The notes under the pieces were generated by a model that was given only the letters and a program-made list of their open reading frames with translations, was not told the origin of the DNA and did no database searches. A stretch of DNA of 38,235 nucleotides, from positions 1 through 38,235 of the forward strand of contig NZ_DF238936.1 of NCBI RefSeq assembly GCF_000400995.2. Direction: 5' to 3'. The first letter of the stretch is position 1. The number at the start of each line of letters is the position of its first letter. Positions 25,541 to 32,810 of this stretch are shown piece by piece. The position numbers were made by a program, and so were the translations under genes. The DNA is from Acidovorax sp. MR-S7 (lineage in GTDB: Bacteria > Pseudomonadota > Gammaproteobacteria > Burkholderiales > Burkholderiaceae_C).

Positions 25541-25544
25541 GACG

Positions 25545-25589
25545 TTGAAGCCCAGCAGGGACAAGCGCTGCCAGCTACGGATTCGGTAG
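25545..25589 (-). repeat. Dispersed intergenic hairpin repeat (copy F2, inverted relative to F1)
   Basis: Read on the minus strand this is TAGCTGGCAGCGCTTGTCCC, then GGGCTTCAA. F1 and F2 face each other, so the gap can fold into a large hairpin and may serve as a two-way terminator between the convergent genes. Its right end runs into the last codons of the sensor kinase gene. Confidence 0.65.
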
Positions 25590-26990
25590 CTGCACGGGCA
25601 GCCGCAGCCGCGCAACCAAGCCGGGATGGCCCGGCGCAAGCTCCAGCGCGCCGCCCACGCTCTCGGCGATGCGGCGCACGATCGTCAGGCCCAGGCCGCT
25701 GCCGGGGCCGTTGGCGGCCTTGCGCCAGAAGCGCTCCGGCGCCTGGGCGCATTCCTCGACCGTGAGGCCGGGACCCTGGTCGCGCACGCAGATTTCCACC
25801 CAGCCCGCGCCGCCGCTGCCGCGCTGCAACTGCAGCGTGGCGCTCGGAGGTGCGGCGCCGCAGTGGCGCAGCGCGTTGTCGAGCAGGTTGGTGGTGGCGC
25901 AGGTCAGCAGGCAGGAGGCCAGGGGCAGGGTGGCGCCGCTCCACGGCCCGGGCAGCACCTGCGCATCGAGCGCGGCCGTTGTGCGGCCTTCGTCTCGCGC
26001 ACGCTGCAGGGACTGCTGCACGGCCCGCTGGAACGCCTCGGCGATGGCCTCGCCCTGTGTGGCGCGCGCTGCGTCCCCGTCGCCCGTCTCCAGCCGTGCG
26101 AGCTGCAGCAGCTGCTCCAGGGTGGCGTGCATGTGGGCGATGCCCTCCTGCGCCTGGCCCAGCGCGTTCTGCGCCCTGGCGGGCGGGGCCGCCTGCTGCA
26201 GCACCAGCTGGGCCACCTGCACGTGGGTCATGATGGCGGTGAGCGGGGTGCGCAACTCGTGCGCGGCATCGGCCGTCCAGCGGCGCTCGTGGGCGATGGA
26301 GGCCTGGATGCGCGCGAGCAGCTGGTTCAGGCTGTCCACCAGCGGCGCCAGCTCCACCGTGTCGCGGCCCGCGCTTACGGGCGTGGGGTCGTGCGGCGGG
26401 CGCTGGGCCAACTCCTCGCGCAGGTGGCGCAGCGGCCGCAGGCTGCGCGTGCTGATCCACCAGGTGAGCAACAGCACGCCCGCCAGTGCCAGCGCGAAGG
26501 GCAGCACCAGCGTGCGCACCACCGTCTGCACGAGGTGCTCGCGCACGTCCAGCCGGTCGGCCGTGGCCACGCGCAGGCCGTTGTCCTCCAGCACGTAGGT
26601 GCGCCAGGCCTTGCCGCCCTTGGTGATCTGGCCGAAGCCGGGGCCGCCGAGGGTGGAGAAGTCGGGACCGTTGCCGGTGCGCGCAATCGTGCGGGGGGCT
26701 GGCAGCACCTCCACCTCGCTGCGCACCAGGCTCACTTCGCAGGCCACGCCGTCGCGCGCGATCACCGACTGCAGCGCCTCCTGCTCGGCCGGCGTAGGCA
26801 CCGCGCCGTGCACGGGCTGGAACTGGTGCACGATGCTCGCCACCATCTTGGCGGAGGCGATCAGCCGCTCGTCGAGCATGGTGCGCAGCTCGCGCTGCAG
26901 GTGCGTGAACTGCCACGCGGCCACGCTGCCCCAGAGCACGCACAGCGTCAGGCTCAGGCCCAGCACGAGGCGCAGGCGCAGGCTTTTCAT
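25575..26990 (-). CDS. Two-component sensor histidine kinase, QseC/PmrB-like
   Basis: This 471-residue inner-membrane kinase has TM1 at ~7-29, a periplasmic sensor of about 125 residues, and TM2 at ~156-178. A HAMP-like linker follows, then the H-box DAAHELRTPLTAI with phospho-acceptor His244, the N-box TNLLDNALRH, and G-boxes DQGPGL and GSGLGLTIVRR. The architecture and H-box match the QseC/PmrB/TctE group. ATG 26990 overlaps the regulator stop (ATGA). The signal is unknown; the periplasmic domain is rich in acidic and aromatic residues without a clear metal-binding motif. C-terminal codons run into repeat copy F2. Confidence 0.92.
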   Translation of the reverse strand: MKSLRLRLVLGLSLTLCVLWGSVAAWQFTHLQRELRTMLDERLIASAKMVASIVHQFQPVHGAVPTPAEQEALQSVIARDGVACEVSLVRSEVEVLPAPRTIARTGNGPDFSTLGGPGFGQITKGGKAWRTYVLEDNGLRVATADRLDVREHLVQTVVRTLVLPFALALAGVLLLTWWISTRSLRPLRHLREELAQRPPHDPTPVSAGRDTVELAPLVDSLNQLLARIQASIAHERRWTADAAHELRTPLTAIMTHVQVAQLVLQQAAPPARAQNALGQAQEGIAHMHATLEQLLQLARLETGDGDAARATQGEAIAEAFQRAVQQSLQRARDEGRTTAALDAQVLPGPWSGATLPLASCLLTCATTNLLDNALRHCGAAPPSATLQLQRGSGGAGWVEICVRDQGPGLTVEECAQAPERFWRKAANGPGSGLGLTIVRRIAESVGGALELAPGHPGLVARLRLPVQLPNP

Positions 26991-27661
26991 GCGCTGCGCC
27001 CCAGGCGGAAGCCGACACCGCGCACGGTCTCGATGATGTCCGCGCCGAGCTTGCGGCGCAGGTGGTGCACGTGCACGTTGACGGTGTTGCTGCCCACGTC
27101 GAGGTCGAAGCCGTACAGGCTGTCGTGCAGCTGCGCGGGCGTGAGCGTGCGCCCGTGGGCCTGCAGCAGCGCGGCGAGCAGCGCCCATTCGCGGCGCGAG
27201 ACGTCGACGCGCGCGCCATCGCGCCAGACCTCGGCCGTGTCCATGCGTACCTCGCAGTCGCCCAGCGCCAGCCGGTCGCTCGCGCGGCCCGCGGCGCGGC
27301 GCAGCAGGGCGCGCAGGCGCAGCACCAGCTCCTGCAGGTCGAAGGGCTTGGTCAGGTAGTCGTCGCCGCCGCCCTCGAAGCCGGCCACCTTGTCCTCCAG
27401 CGCGCCGCGCGCGGTGAGGATGAGTACCGGCACGTCGACCGCCGCCGCGCGCCAGCGCCGCAGCAGGGCGATGCCGTCGCCATCGGGCAGACCCAGGTCG
27501 AGCACGCAGGCGGCGTACGGCGTGGCGTGGCGGGCGCCGTCCATGCGCTCGTGCGCGCTGGCCGCATCGGGCGCCACGTCGCAGGTGAAGCCGTGCAGCT
27601 CCAGCCCGGCGCGCACGCCGCTGGCCACCAGCGCGTTGTCTTCGACGATCAGGATGTGCAT
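26987..27661 (-). CDS. OmpR-family response regulator, QseB/PmrA-like
   Basis: This 224-residue regulator has a receiver domain (MHILIVEDN with acidic pocket Glu7/Asp8, phospho-acceptor Asp55 in VLDLGLPDGDG, LTARG switch, LTKPFD lysine) and a C-terminal winged helix (SRREWALLAALL, SNTVNVHVHHLRRKLG, TVRGVGFRLG). ATG 27661 is preferred; a TTG at 27670 would add three residues. It is first in a two-gene operon with the sensor kinase. The upstream gap carries two TTAC half-sites one helical turn apart on the plus strand (GTAAT/GTAAC on the minus strand), a layout consistent with autoregulation. Confidence 0.93.
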   Translation of the reverse strand: MHILIVEDNALVASGVRAGLELHGFTCDVAPDAASAHERMDGARHATPYAACVLDLGLPDGDGIALLRRWRAAAVDVPVLILTARGALEDKVAGFEGGGDDYLTKPFDLQELVLRLRALLRRAAGRASDRLALGDCEVRMDTAEVWRDGARVDVSRREWALLAALLQAHGRTLTPAQLHDSLYGFDLDVGSNTVNVHVHHLRRKLGADIIETVRGVGFRLGRSA

Positions 27662-27679
27662 GGCGGGCAAAAAGCCCGC

Positions 27680-27711
27680 ATTCTAGGAAGGGCGCGTTAC
27701 CGCAGCATTAC
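27680..27711 (-). promoter_or_regulatory. Candidate autoregulated promoter of the two-component operon
   Basis: On the minus strand a direct repeat GTAAT-N6-GTAAC (27711-27696), with half-sites 11 bp apart, is followed after 10 bp by TAGAAT (27685-27680), a good -10 hexamer. There is no -35 hexamer, as expected where an OmpR-family regulator binds in its place. Regulator identity is inferred from proximity. Confidence 0.4.
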
Positions 27712-27730
27712 GGCGGCGTTGCTATCATTC

Positions 27731-27748
27731 ACTGTATAAACGCACAGT
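27731..27748. promoter_or_regulatory. LexA (SOS) box upstream of the FAN1-like nuclease
   Basis: ACTGT-N8-ACAGT: CTGT (27732-27735) and ACAG (27744-27747) are both perfect for the proteobacterial LexA consensus CTGT-N8-ACAG, extended by one matching base on each side. It ends 8 bp before the ATG of the nuclease gene and overlaps or follows possible -10 hexamers (TATCAT at 27723, TATAAA at 27735). Repression by LexA would block transcription directly. Confidence 0.8.
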
Positions 27749-27755
27749 TCTTGGT

Positions 27756-29414
27756 ATGCCGCCCGGCCCGCCGCTCCCGCCCCATCGCTTCTACTACCTG
27801 CACAACTTCCAGCGCGCGCTGGACTGGGTGCAGGCGCGCCATGGTGACCTGCTGGACGATGCGGAGCAGCAGTTCCTGGCCTGCTTCCGTGCGCTGCCGC
27901 AGGACGCACGGGCGCTGCTGGTGCGCATGGTGATGCGGCGCGGGCCGTGGTTCCGCGCCGGCAAGCTGGCGTACGAGGAGATTCCCCACACCCAGGAGGC
28001 CGCCGCGCCGCTGCTGGCGCTGGGCTGGCTCTGCGCCGAGCAGGATTTAAGCCTTTCCGAGCTTTTCGCCTTGCACACCAAGCGCGAGCTGCTACAGATT
28101 TTGCAGGGTGCGCCGCTGCACGCCGCCATGCGCAAGGCCGACATGCTGCAGGCGCTGGCCGACCGCGCCGGCCTGCGGCAGCCCTACGCCGCATGGAACC
28201 CGCAAGCTGCCGAGCCCGTCTGGCGCGTGATGGTGGGCGAGCGCTGCGAGCGCCTGCGGCTGATGTTCTTCGGCAACCTGCACCAGAACTGGTCGGAATT
28301 CGTGCTGGCCGACCTGGGCGTGTTCTGCTACGAGGCCGTGCCCTTCGGCCCCGCCTCGCGCGCCTTCCAGAGCCGCGCGGACGTGGACCGCTACCTCGCC
28401 CTGCACGCCTGCCGCCGCGCGCTGGACGAAGGCGCCGACCGCGCCGCGCTGCTGCAGGCCGCGCTGGCCTGCACGAGCGCCCACCCCTGGGTGGAGCAGC
28501 GCCGTGCCAAGGTGCTGCTGCGCATCGGCCAGGCCTGCGAGCGCGCGCAGGACTGGCCGCTGGCCGCCCGGGCGTACACCGCCAGCCGCTTCCCCGGCGC
28601 GCGCCACCGGCACATCCGCGTGCTGGAGCGCATGGCCTGCCTGCCCCAGGCGCTGGCCCTGGCCGGCCAGGCGCTGGATGCGCCCGAGAGCGAAGAGGAA
28701 CGCCAGCGCGTGGCACGCATGCTGCCGCGCCTGCGCCGCAGCCTGGGGCAGGGTGCGGGCGCGCGCCGCACTGCGCTGGCCCCGGCCGTGGCCGCGCTGC
28801 GCGAGGACGTGGCATTGCCCGAGCCGCCCGGCGCCGTCGAATATGCGCTGCGCGACCACTGGCACCGCGCCGAAGCGCCGGTGTTCTACGTGGAAAACAC
28901 GCTCGTCAACGCGCTGTTCGGCCTGCTGTGCTGGCCCGCCGTCTTCGCGCCGCTGCCGGGTGCGTTCTTCCACCCGTTCCAGAGCGGGCCGGCCGACCTG
29001 GGCGCGCCGGATTTCGTGGCGCGCCGCCGGCCCCTGTTCGACGCCTGCCTGGCCGAGCTGGAGGACGGCCGCCACCGCGCCACCATCCTGCAGCGCTTTG
29101 CGGACCGGCACGGCACGCAGTCGCCCTTCGTGGCCTGGGGCGCGCTGGACGAGGGCCTGCTCGCGCTGGCGCTGGACTGCATGCCGCCTCAGCACCTGCG
29201 CCTCTTCTTCGAGCGGCTGTTGCGCGACCTGAAGGCCAACCGCACCGGCCTGCCGGACCTCGTGCGCTTCTGGCCCGCCGAAAAGCGCTACGAGTTGGTG
29301 GAGGTCAAGGCGCCGGGCGACAAGCTGCAGGACAACCAGATCCGCTGGCTGGACTACTGCGTGGCCCAGGGCATCCCGGTGCGCGTGTGCCACGTGCAAT
29401 GGCGCGCGCCATGA
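27756..29414 (+). CDS. FAN1-like VRR-NUC domain structure-specific nuclease
   Basis: This 552-residue protein matches bacterial FAN1 homologues (about 550-560 residues) in length and layout: an N-terminal DNA-binding part beginning RFYYLHNFQRALDWV, helical repeats in the middle (~220-320), and a C-terminal VRR-NUC nuclease. The last shows GLPDLVRFWP (Asp near 501) and YELVEVKAPGDKLQDNQIRWL (quoted in part; Glu and Lys of the PD-(D/E)xK core near 514-516, with conserved QxxW). FAN1 enzymes trim 5' flaps and unhook interstrand crosslinks. The LexA box just upstream suggests damage induction. Its stop overlaps the helicase start (ATGA), which implies joint work on damaged DNA (inference). Confidence 0.88.
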   Translation: MPPGPPLPPHRFYYLHNFQRALDWVQARHGDLLDDAEQQFLACFRALPQDARALLVRMVMRRGPWFRAGKLAYEEIPHTQEAAAPLLALGWLCAEQDLSLSELFALHTKRELLQILQGAPLHAAMRKADMLQALADRAGLRQPYAAWNPQAAEPVWRVMVGERCERLRLMFFGNLHQNWSEFVLADLGVFCYEAVPFGPASRAFQSRADVDRYLALHACRRALDEGADRAALLQAALACTSAHPWVEQRRAKVLLRIGQACERAQDWPLAARAYTASRFPGARHRHIRVLERMACLPQALALAGQALDAPESEEERQRVARMLPRLRRSLGQGAGARRTALAPAVAALREDVALPEPPGAVEYALRDHWHRAEAPVFYVENTLVNALFGLLCWPAVFAPLPGAFFHPFQSGPADLGAPDFVARRRPLFDACLAELEDGRHRATILQRFADRHGTQSPFVAWGALDEGLLALALDCMPPQHLRLFFERLLRDLKANRTGLPDLVRFWPAEKRYELVEVKAPGDKLQDNQIRWLDYCVAQGIPVRVCHVQWRAP

Positions 29415-31702
29415 AGGTGGCGGTGCGCGCCCTGTGCGAATTCACCGCGCGCACGGGCGACCTGGACCTGCGCTTCACGCCCGCGCCCAGCGCGCTGGAG
29501 GGCATGGAAGGCCACCGCGCGGTGCAGCAGCGCCGGGGCGCCGGCTACGAGGCCGAAGTGCCCCTCGAGGGCCGGTTCGAAGACCTGCACGTGCGCGGCC
29601 GCGCCGACGGCTGGAACGCCACGCTGCAGCAGCTGGAGGAAATCAAGACCTATCGCGGCACGCTCGACGGCGTGCGCCCGCACCACCGGGCGCTGCACTG
29701 GGCGCAGGCGCGCGTCTACGGCCACCTGCTGTGCCAGGCGCGGGAGCTGCCGGGGCTTAAGGTGGCGCTGGTCTACGTGAACGCCGCCACGCATGAGGAA
29801 ACCGTGCTGGTGGAAGAACACACCGCTGCCGCGCTGCAGGCCTTCTTCGCCGAACAGTGCCAGCGCTACCGGGACTGGGCCCGCGCCGAGGCCGCGCACC
29901 GCCAGCAGCGCGACGCTGCGCTGGCCGCGCTGCGCTTTCCCCTGCCGGCAATGCGCACCGGGCAGCGCCAATTGGCGGTGGCCGCCTACCGCACAGCCCA
30001 GGGTGCCCAGGACGGCGAGGGCGGCCGCTGCCTGCTCGCCCAGGCACCCACCGGCATCGGCAAGACGCTGGGCACGCTGTTCCCGCTGCTCAAGGCCATG
30101 CCCGAGGGGGCCGGGCTGGACAAGCTGTTCTTCCTCACCGCCAAGGGCACGGGCCACGGGTTGGCGCTGAATGCGCTGGCGCAGCTCCAGGTGGCGCCTA
30201 CGCCGGCCGCGCCACTGCGCGTGCTCGACATGCAGGCGCGCGACAAGACCTGCGAGTACCCCGGCAGCGCCTGCCACGGCGACGCCTGCCCGCTGGCGCG
30301 CGGCTTCTTCGACCGGCTGCCCGCCGCCCGCGCCGCCGCGCTGGAGCAGCCCGCGCCGTGGGGCGCGCCCGCTGTGCGCCGGGTGGCGCTGCGGCACGGC
30401 ATCTGCCCCTACTACCTGTCGCAGGAGCTGGTGCGCTGGGCCGACGTGGTGGTGGCCGACTACCACTACTACTACGACAGCGCCGCCATGCTCTACGCCC
30501 TCACGCGGCAGCAGGACTGGCGCGCGGCCGTGCTGGTGGACGAGGCCCACAACCTGCTGGAGCGCGCGCGGCGCATGTACACCGCGCCGCTGTCGCAGTT
30601 CGACCTGGCCGCCGCGCGGCAGGCGGCGCAAGGCCGGGTGCGCAAGGCGCTGGACGCGCTGCAGCGCCAGTGGCAGGCGCTGAACAAGGCGCAGGGCGAG
30701 GTGGACTACCGCACGTGTGACGAGGTGCCCCCCGCGCTGCTCGCCGCCGTGCAGCGCGCCGTGGGCGCCGTGGCCGAGGCGCAGGCCGACCAGCCGCTGC
30801 CGCCGGGCGACCCGGTGCTGGCCTTCCACTGGGAACTGCTGCACTTCCAGGCCCTGGCCGAGCAGTTCGGCCCGCATGCGCTGTTCGACGTGCAGCGGGC
30901 CGGGGCGGCGCGGCGCACGCCGGCCTCCACGCTGTGCATCCGCAACGTCATCCCCGCGCCGCACCTGGCCGCGCGCCACGCGGCGGCGCGGGCCACGGTG
31001 CTGTTCTCCGGCACGCTCGGCCCGCCCGCGTTCTACCGCGACCTGCTGGGCCTGCCCGCCGGCACCGCCTGGCTGGACGTGGAGGCGCCCTTCGCCGCGT
31101 ACCAGCTCCAGGTGCGCATCGCGCCGCGCATCTCCACGCGCTGGCGCGACCGCGAGGCATCGCTCGCCCCCATCGCCGACCTCGTGGCCGCGCAGTATGC
31201 GCGCCAGCCCGGCAACTACCTGTGCTTCGTCAGCAGCTTCGACTACCTGCAGCGCGTGGCCGCCGCGCTGGCCCGGCGCCACCCGCAGGTGCCGCTGTGG
31301 CCGCAGACGCAGGGCATGGACGACGCGGGCCGCGCCGCCTTCCTCGCCCGCTTCACCGAAGGCGGCCGGGGCGTGGGTCTGGCCGTGCTCGGCGGCGCGT
31401 TCGGCGAGGGCGTGGACCTGCCCGGCACCCGCCTGATCGGCGCCTTCATCGCCACGCTGGGCCTGCCGCAGGTCAACCCGGTGAACGACGCCATGCAGCG
31501 CGCCATCGACGAGGCGCTGGGCGCCGGCCAGGGCTATGCCTGCACCTACCTCTATCCCGGCCTGCGCAAGGTGGTGCAGGCGGCGGGGCGGGTGATCCGC
31601 ACCGAGCACGACCGGGGCGTGGTGGTGCTGATGGACGACCGCTTCCAGCGCGCCGAGGTGCGCGCGCTGCTGCCGCGCTGGTGGCGGGTCGAAAGGGACT
31701 AG
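29411..31702 (+). CDS. PD-(D/E)xK nuclease fused to Fe-S DinG/XPD-like helicase
   Basis: This 763-residue protein begins with a RecB/Cas4-like nuclease domain: Asp66 (GRADGW), Glu77-x-Lys79 (LEEIKTY) and a QxxxY motif (Gln99-Tyr103). A superfamily 2 XPD/DinG helicase follows: Walker A APTGIGKT (~210-217), four cysteines of a likely 4Fe-4S cluster (KTCEY, SACHG, DACPL, GICPYY between ~280 and 335), DEAH in VLVDEAHNL (~376), FSGTLG, and motif VI AAGRVIRTEHDRG. It would unwind 5'-3' and degrade or trim DNA. ATG 29411 overlaps the FAN1 stop; ATG 29399 is an alternative. Its TAG stop shares CTAG with the stop of the opposing LysR gene. Probably SOS-regulated through the upstream LexA box. Confidence 0.87.
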   Translation: MKVAVRALCEFTARTGDLDLRFTPAPSALEGMEGHRAVQQRRGAGYEAEVPLEGRFEDLHVRGRADGWNATLQQLEEIKTYRGTLDGVRPHHRALHWAQARVYGHLLCQARELPGLKVALVYVNAATHEETVLVEEHTAAALQAFFAEQCQRYRDWARAEAAHRQQRDAALAALRFPLPAMRTGQRQLAVAAYRTAQGAQDGEGGRCLLAQAPTGIGKTLGTLFPLLKAMPEGAGLDKLFFLTAKGTGHGLALNALAQLQVAPTPAAPLRVLDMQARDKTCEYPGSACHGDACPLARGFFDRLPAARAAALEQPAPWGAPAVRRVALRHGICPYYLSQELVRWADVVVADYHYYYDSAAMLYALTRQQDWRAAVLVDEAHNLLERARRMYTAPLSQFDLAAARQAAQGRVRKALDALQRQWQALNKAQGEVDYRTCDEVPPALLAAVQRAVGAVAEAQADQPLPPGDPVLAFHWELLHFQALAEQFGPHALFDVQRAGAARRTPASTLCIRNVIPAPHLAARHAAARATVLFSGTLGPPAFYRDLLGLPAGTAWLDVEAPFAAYQLQVRIAPRISTRWRDREASLAPIADLVAAQYARQPGNYLCFVSSFDYLQRVAAALARRHPQVPLWPQTQGMDDAGRAAFLARFTEGGRGVGLAVLGGAFGEGVDLPGTRLIGAFIATLGLPQVNPVNDAMQRAIDEALGAGQGYACTYLYPGLRKVVQAAGRVIRTEHDRGVVVLMDDRFQRAEVRALLPRWWRVERD

Positions 31703-32601
31703 TTGCCGAACTCGGCCAGCACCTCCAGCACGCTGGCGACGGCCGGGTTCAGCGTGGGCGATGTACGGTGCGCCACCGCCATGGGCCGCAGCAGCGCGGG
31801 GGCCAGCGGGCGCACCTGCACGCCGGGCGCTTCCACGCCGGAAACCTCCTGCGGGTCCTGCACCTCCTCCAGCGGCAGCAGCGCCGCGCTCTGGCTGGCG
31901 GCGGCCAGGCTTTTCAGCGCGCCGGGGTAGCTCAGAGTGAGGAAGGGGCGCGGGTGGAAGCCCGCCTGCCCGAACCATGCCGCGATCAGCCCGTGCATCT
32001 GCGTGGCCGGCGCGAACGAGGCCCAGCGCCGTTCGGCCAGCCAGGCCGGCGTGATGCGCGCGGGCGGGTTCCAGGCGCTGGGTACGACCGCCACCATGGC
32101 GTCGCTGCGCCAGGGGGTGATCTGCACCTCGGCGCTGGCGGACTGGGGGCTGGCGACGATGGCCACGTCCAGCGTGCCCGCCTTCAGACGCTGCATGGCG
32201 TCGGCCGAGCCCACGGCCTCCAGCCGCACTTCCACGCCGGGGCTGCGCCGGCCCAGCGCCTCCAGCATCAGCGGCAGCAGCCGCGTGCTCACCCCGGCGG
32301 AGACGCCCACCCGCACCACGCCCGCGCGGCCGCTGGCGCGGCGCTGCACCAGGTCGATGAGGTCGTCGCTGGCGGCGAGCAGCTTGCGCCCTTCCTCCAC
32401 CAGCACCTGGCCGGCGGCGGTCAGCTCGGCCTGCCGGCGCCCGCGCACCAGCAGCGGCGCCTGCATGCGCGACTCCAGCTCCTTGATGTGCAGGCTCACC
32501 GTGGGCGGCGCCAGGTGCAGCGCCTGCGCGGCGGCGGCGAAGGTGCCCAGGTCGGCGATGGCCACCAGCGTCTGCAATTGGTCGAGGTTGAGGTTACGCA
32601 T
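31699..32601 (-). CDS. LysR-type transcriptional regulator
   Basis: This 300-residue regulator has an N-terminal winged helix (LDQLQTLVAIADLGTFAAAAQALHLAPPTVSLHIKELE, quoted in part) and a LysR substrate-binding domain from ~92 (GVVRVGVSAGVSTRLLPLML). The recognition helix carries PPTVSLHIK rather than the commoner PSAVSxxIR. Its stop codon shares the CTAG tetranucleotide with the helicase stop, so the two genes converge with no spacer. Upstream is a short AT-richer gap with repeated TGAATTC motifs and a small divergent ORF. No metabolic target can be named; the divergent ORF is the default candidate. Confidence 0.9.
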   Translation of the reverse strand: MRNLNLDQLQTLVAIADLGTFAAAAQALHLAPPTVSLHIKELESRMQAPLLVRGRRQAELTAAGQVLVEEGRKLLAASDDLIDLVQRRASGRAGVVRVGVSAGVSTRLLPLMLEALGRRSPGVEVRLEAVGSADAMQRLKAGTLDVAIVASPQSASAEVQITPWRSDAMVAVVPSAWNPPARITPAWLAERRWASFAPATQMHGLIAAWFGQAGFHPRPFLTLSYPGALKSLAAASQSAALLPLEEVQDPQEVSGVEAPGVQVRPLAPALLRPMAVAHRTSPTLNPAVASVLEVLAEFGN

Positions 32602-32673
32602 CAGTATTCCTGAATTCGATCTTCATTGAATTCAACTTTACAGATGGTACCCGTGCCGCGACATTCGCAGCCC
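32602..32673. promoter_or_regulatory. Divergent promoter/operator region of the LysR gene
   Basis: Two TGAATTC copies (32611-32617 and 32627-32633) start 16 bp apart, within an inverted repeat TGAA-N7-TTCA (32611-32625) and a palindrome TTGAATTCAA. Spacing of about 1.5 helical turns and the dyads fit a LysR-type autoregulatory site, but the exact T-N11-A form is imperfect. Confidence 0.4.
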
Positions 32674-32808
32674 ATGGCCCACGACGACACCCCACGCCTC
32701 ACGCTGCCCGGCCGCCTGCGCACCTGGCTCGCACGCCTGCAGGCGGCCCTGGCGCGCGCCGAGCGGCACATCACCGAGAACTTCCGGGTGCCGCCGCACG
32801 GCGGCTGA
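32674..32808 (+). CDS. Small basic hypothetical protein (44 residues)
   Basis: The frame from ATG 32674 encodes MAHDDTPRLTLPGRLRTWLARLQ..., a short amphipathic helix rich in Arg/Ala/Leu followed by ITENFRVPPHGG. Almost every codon ends in G or C, as in neighbouring genes, and the stop lies 2 bp from the stop of the convergent ttrA gene, so the space is fully used. It is divergent from the LysR gene. There is no clear Shine-Dalgarno sequence; an in-frame ATG at 32626 would give 60 residues. I recognise no family. It could be a conserved small protein or a chance frame. Confidence 0.45.
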   Translation: MAHDDTPRLTLPGRLRTWLARLQAALARAERHITENFRVPPHGG

Positions 32809-32810
32809 GA

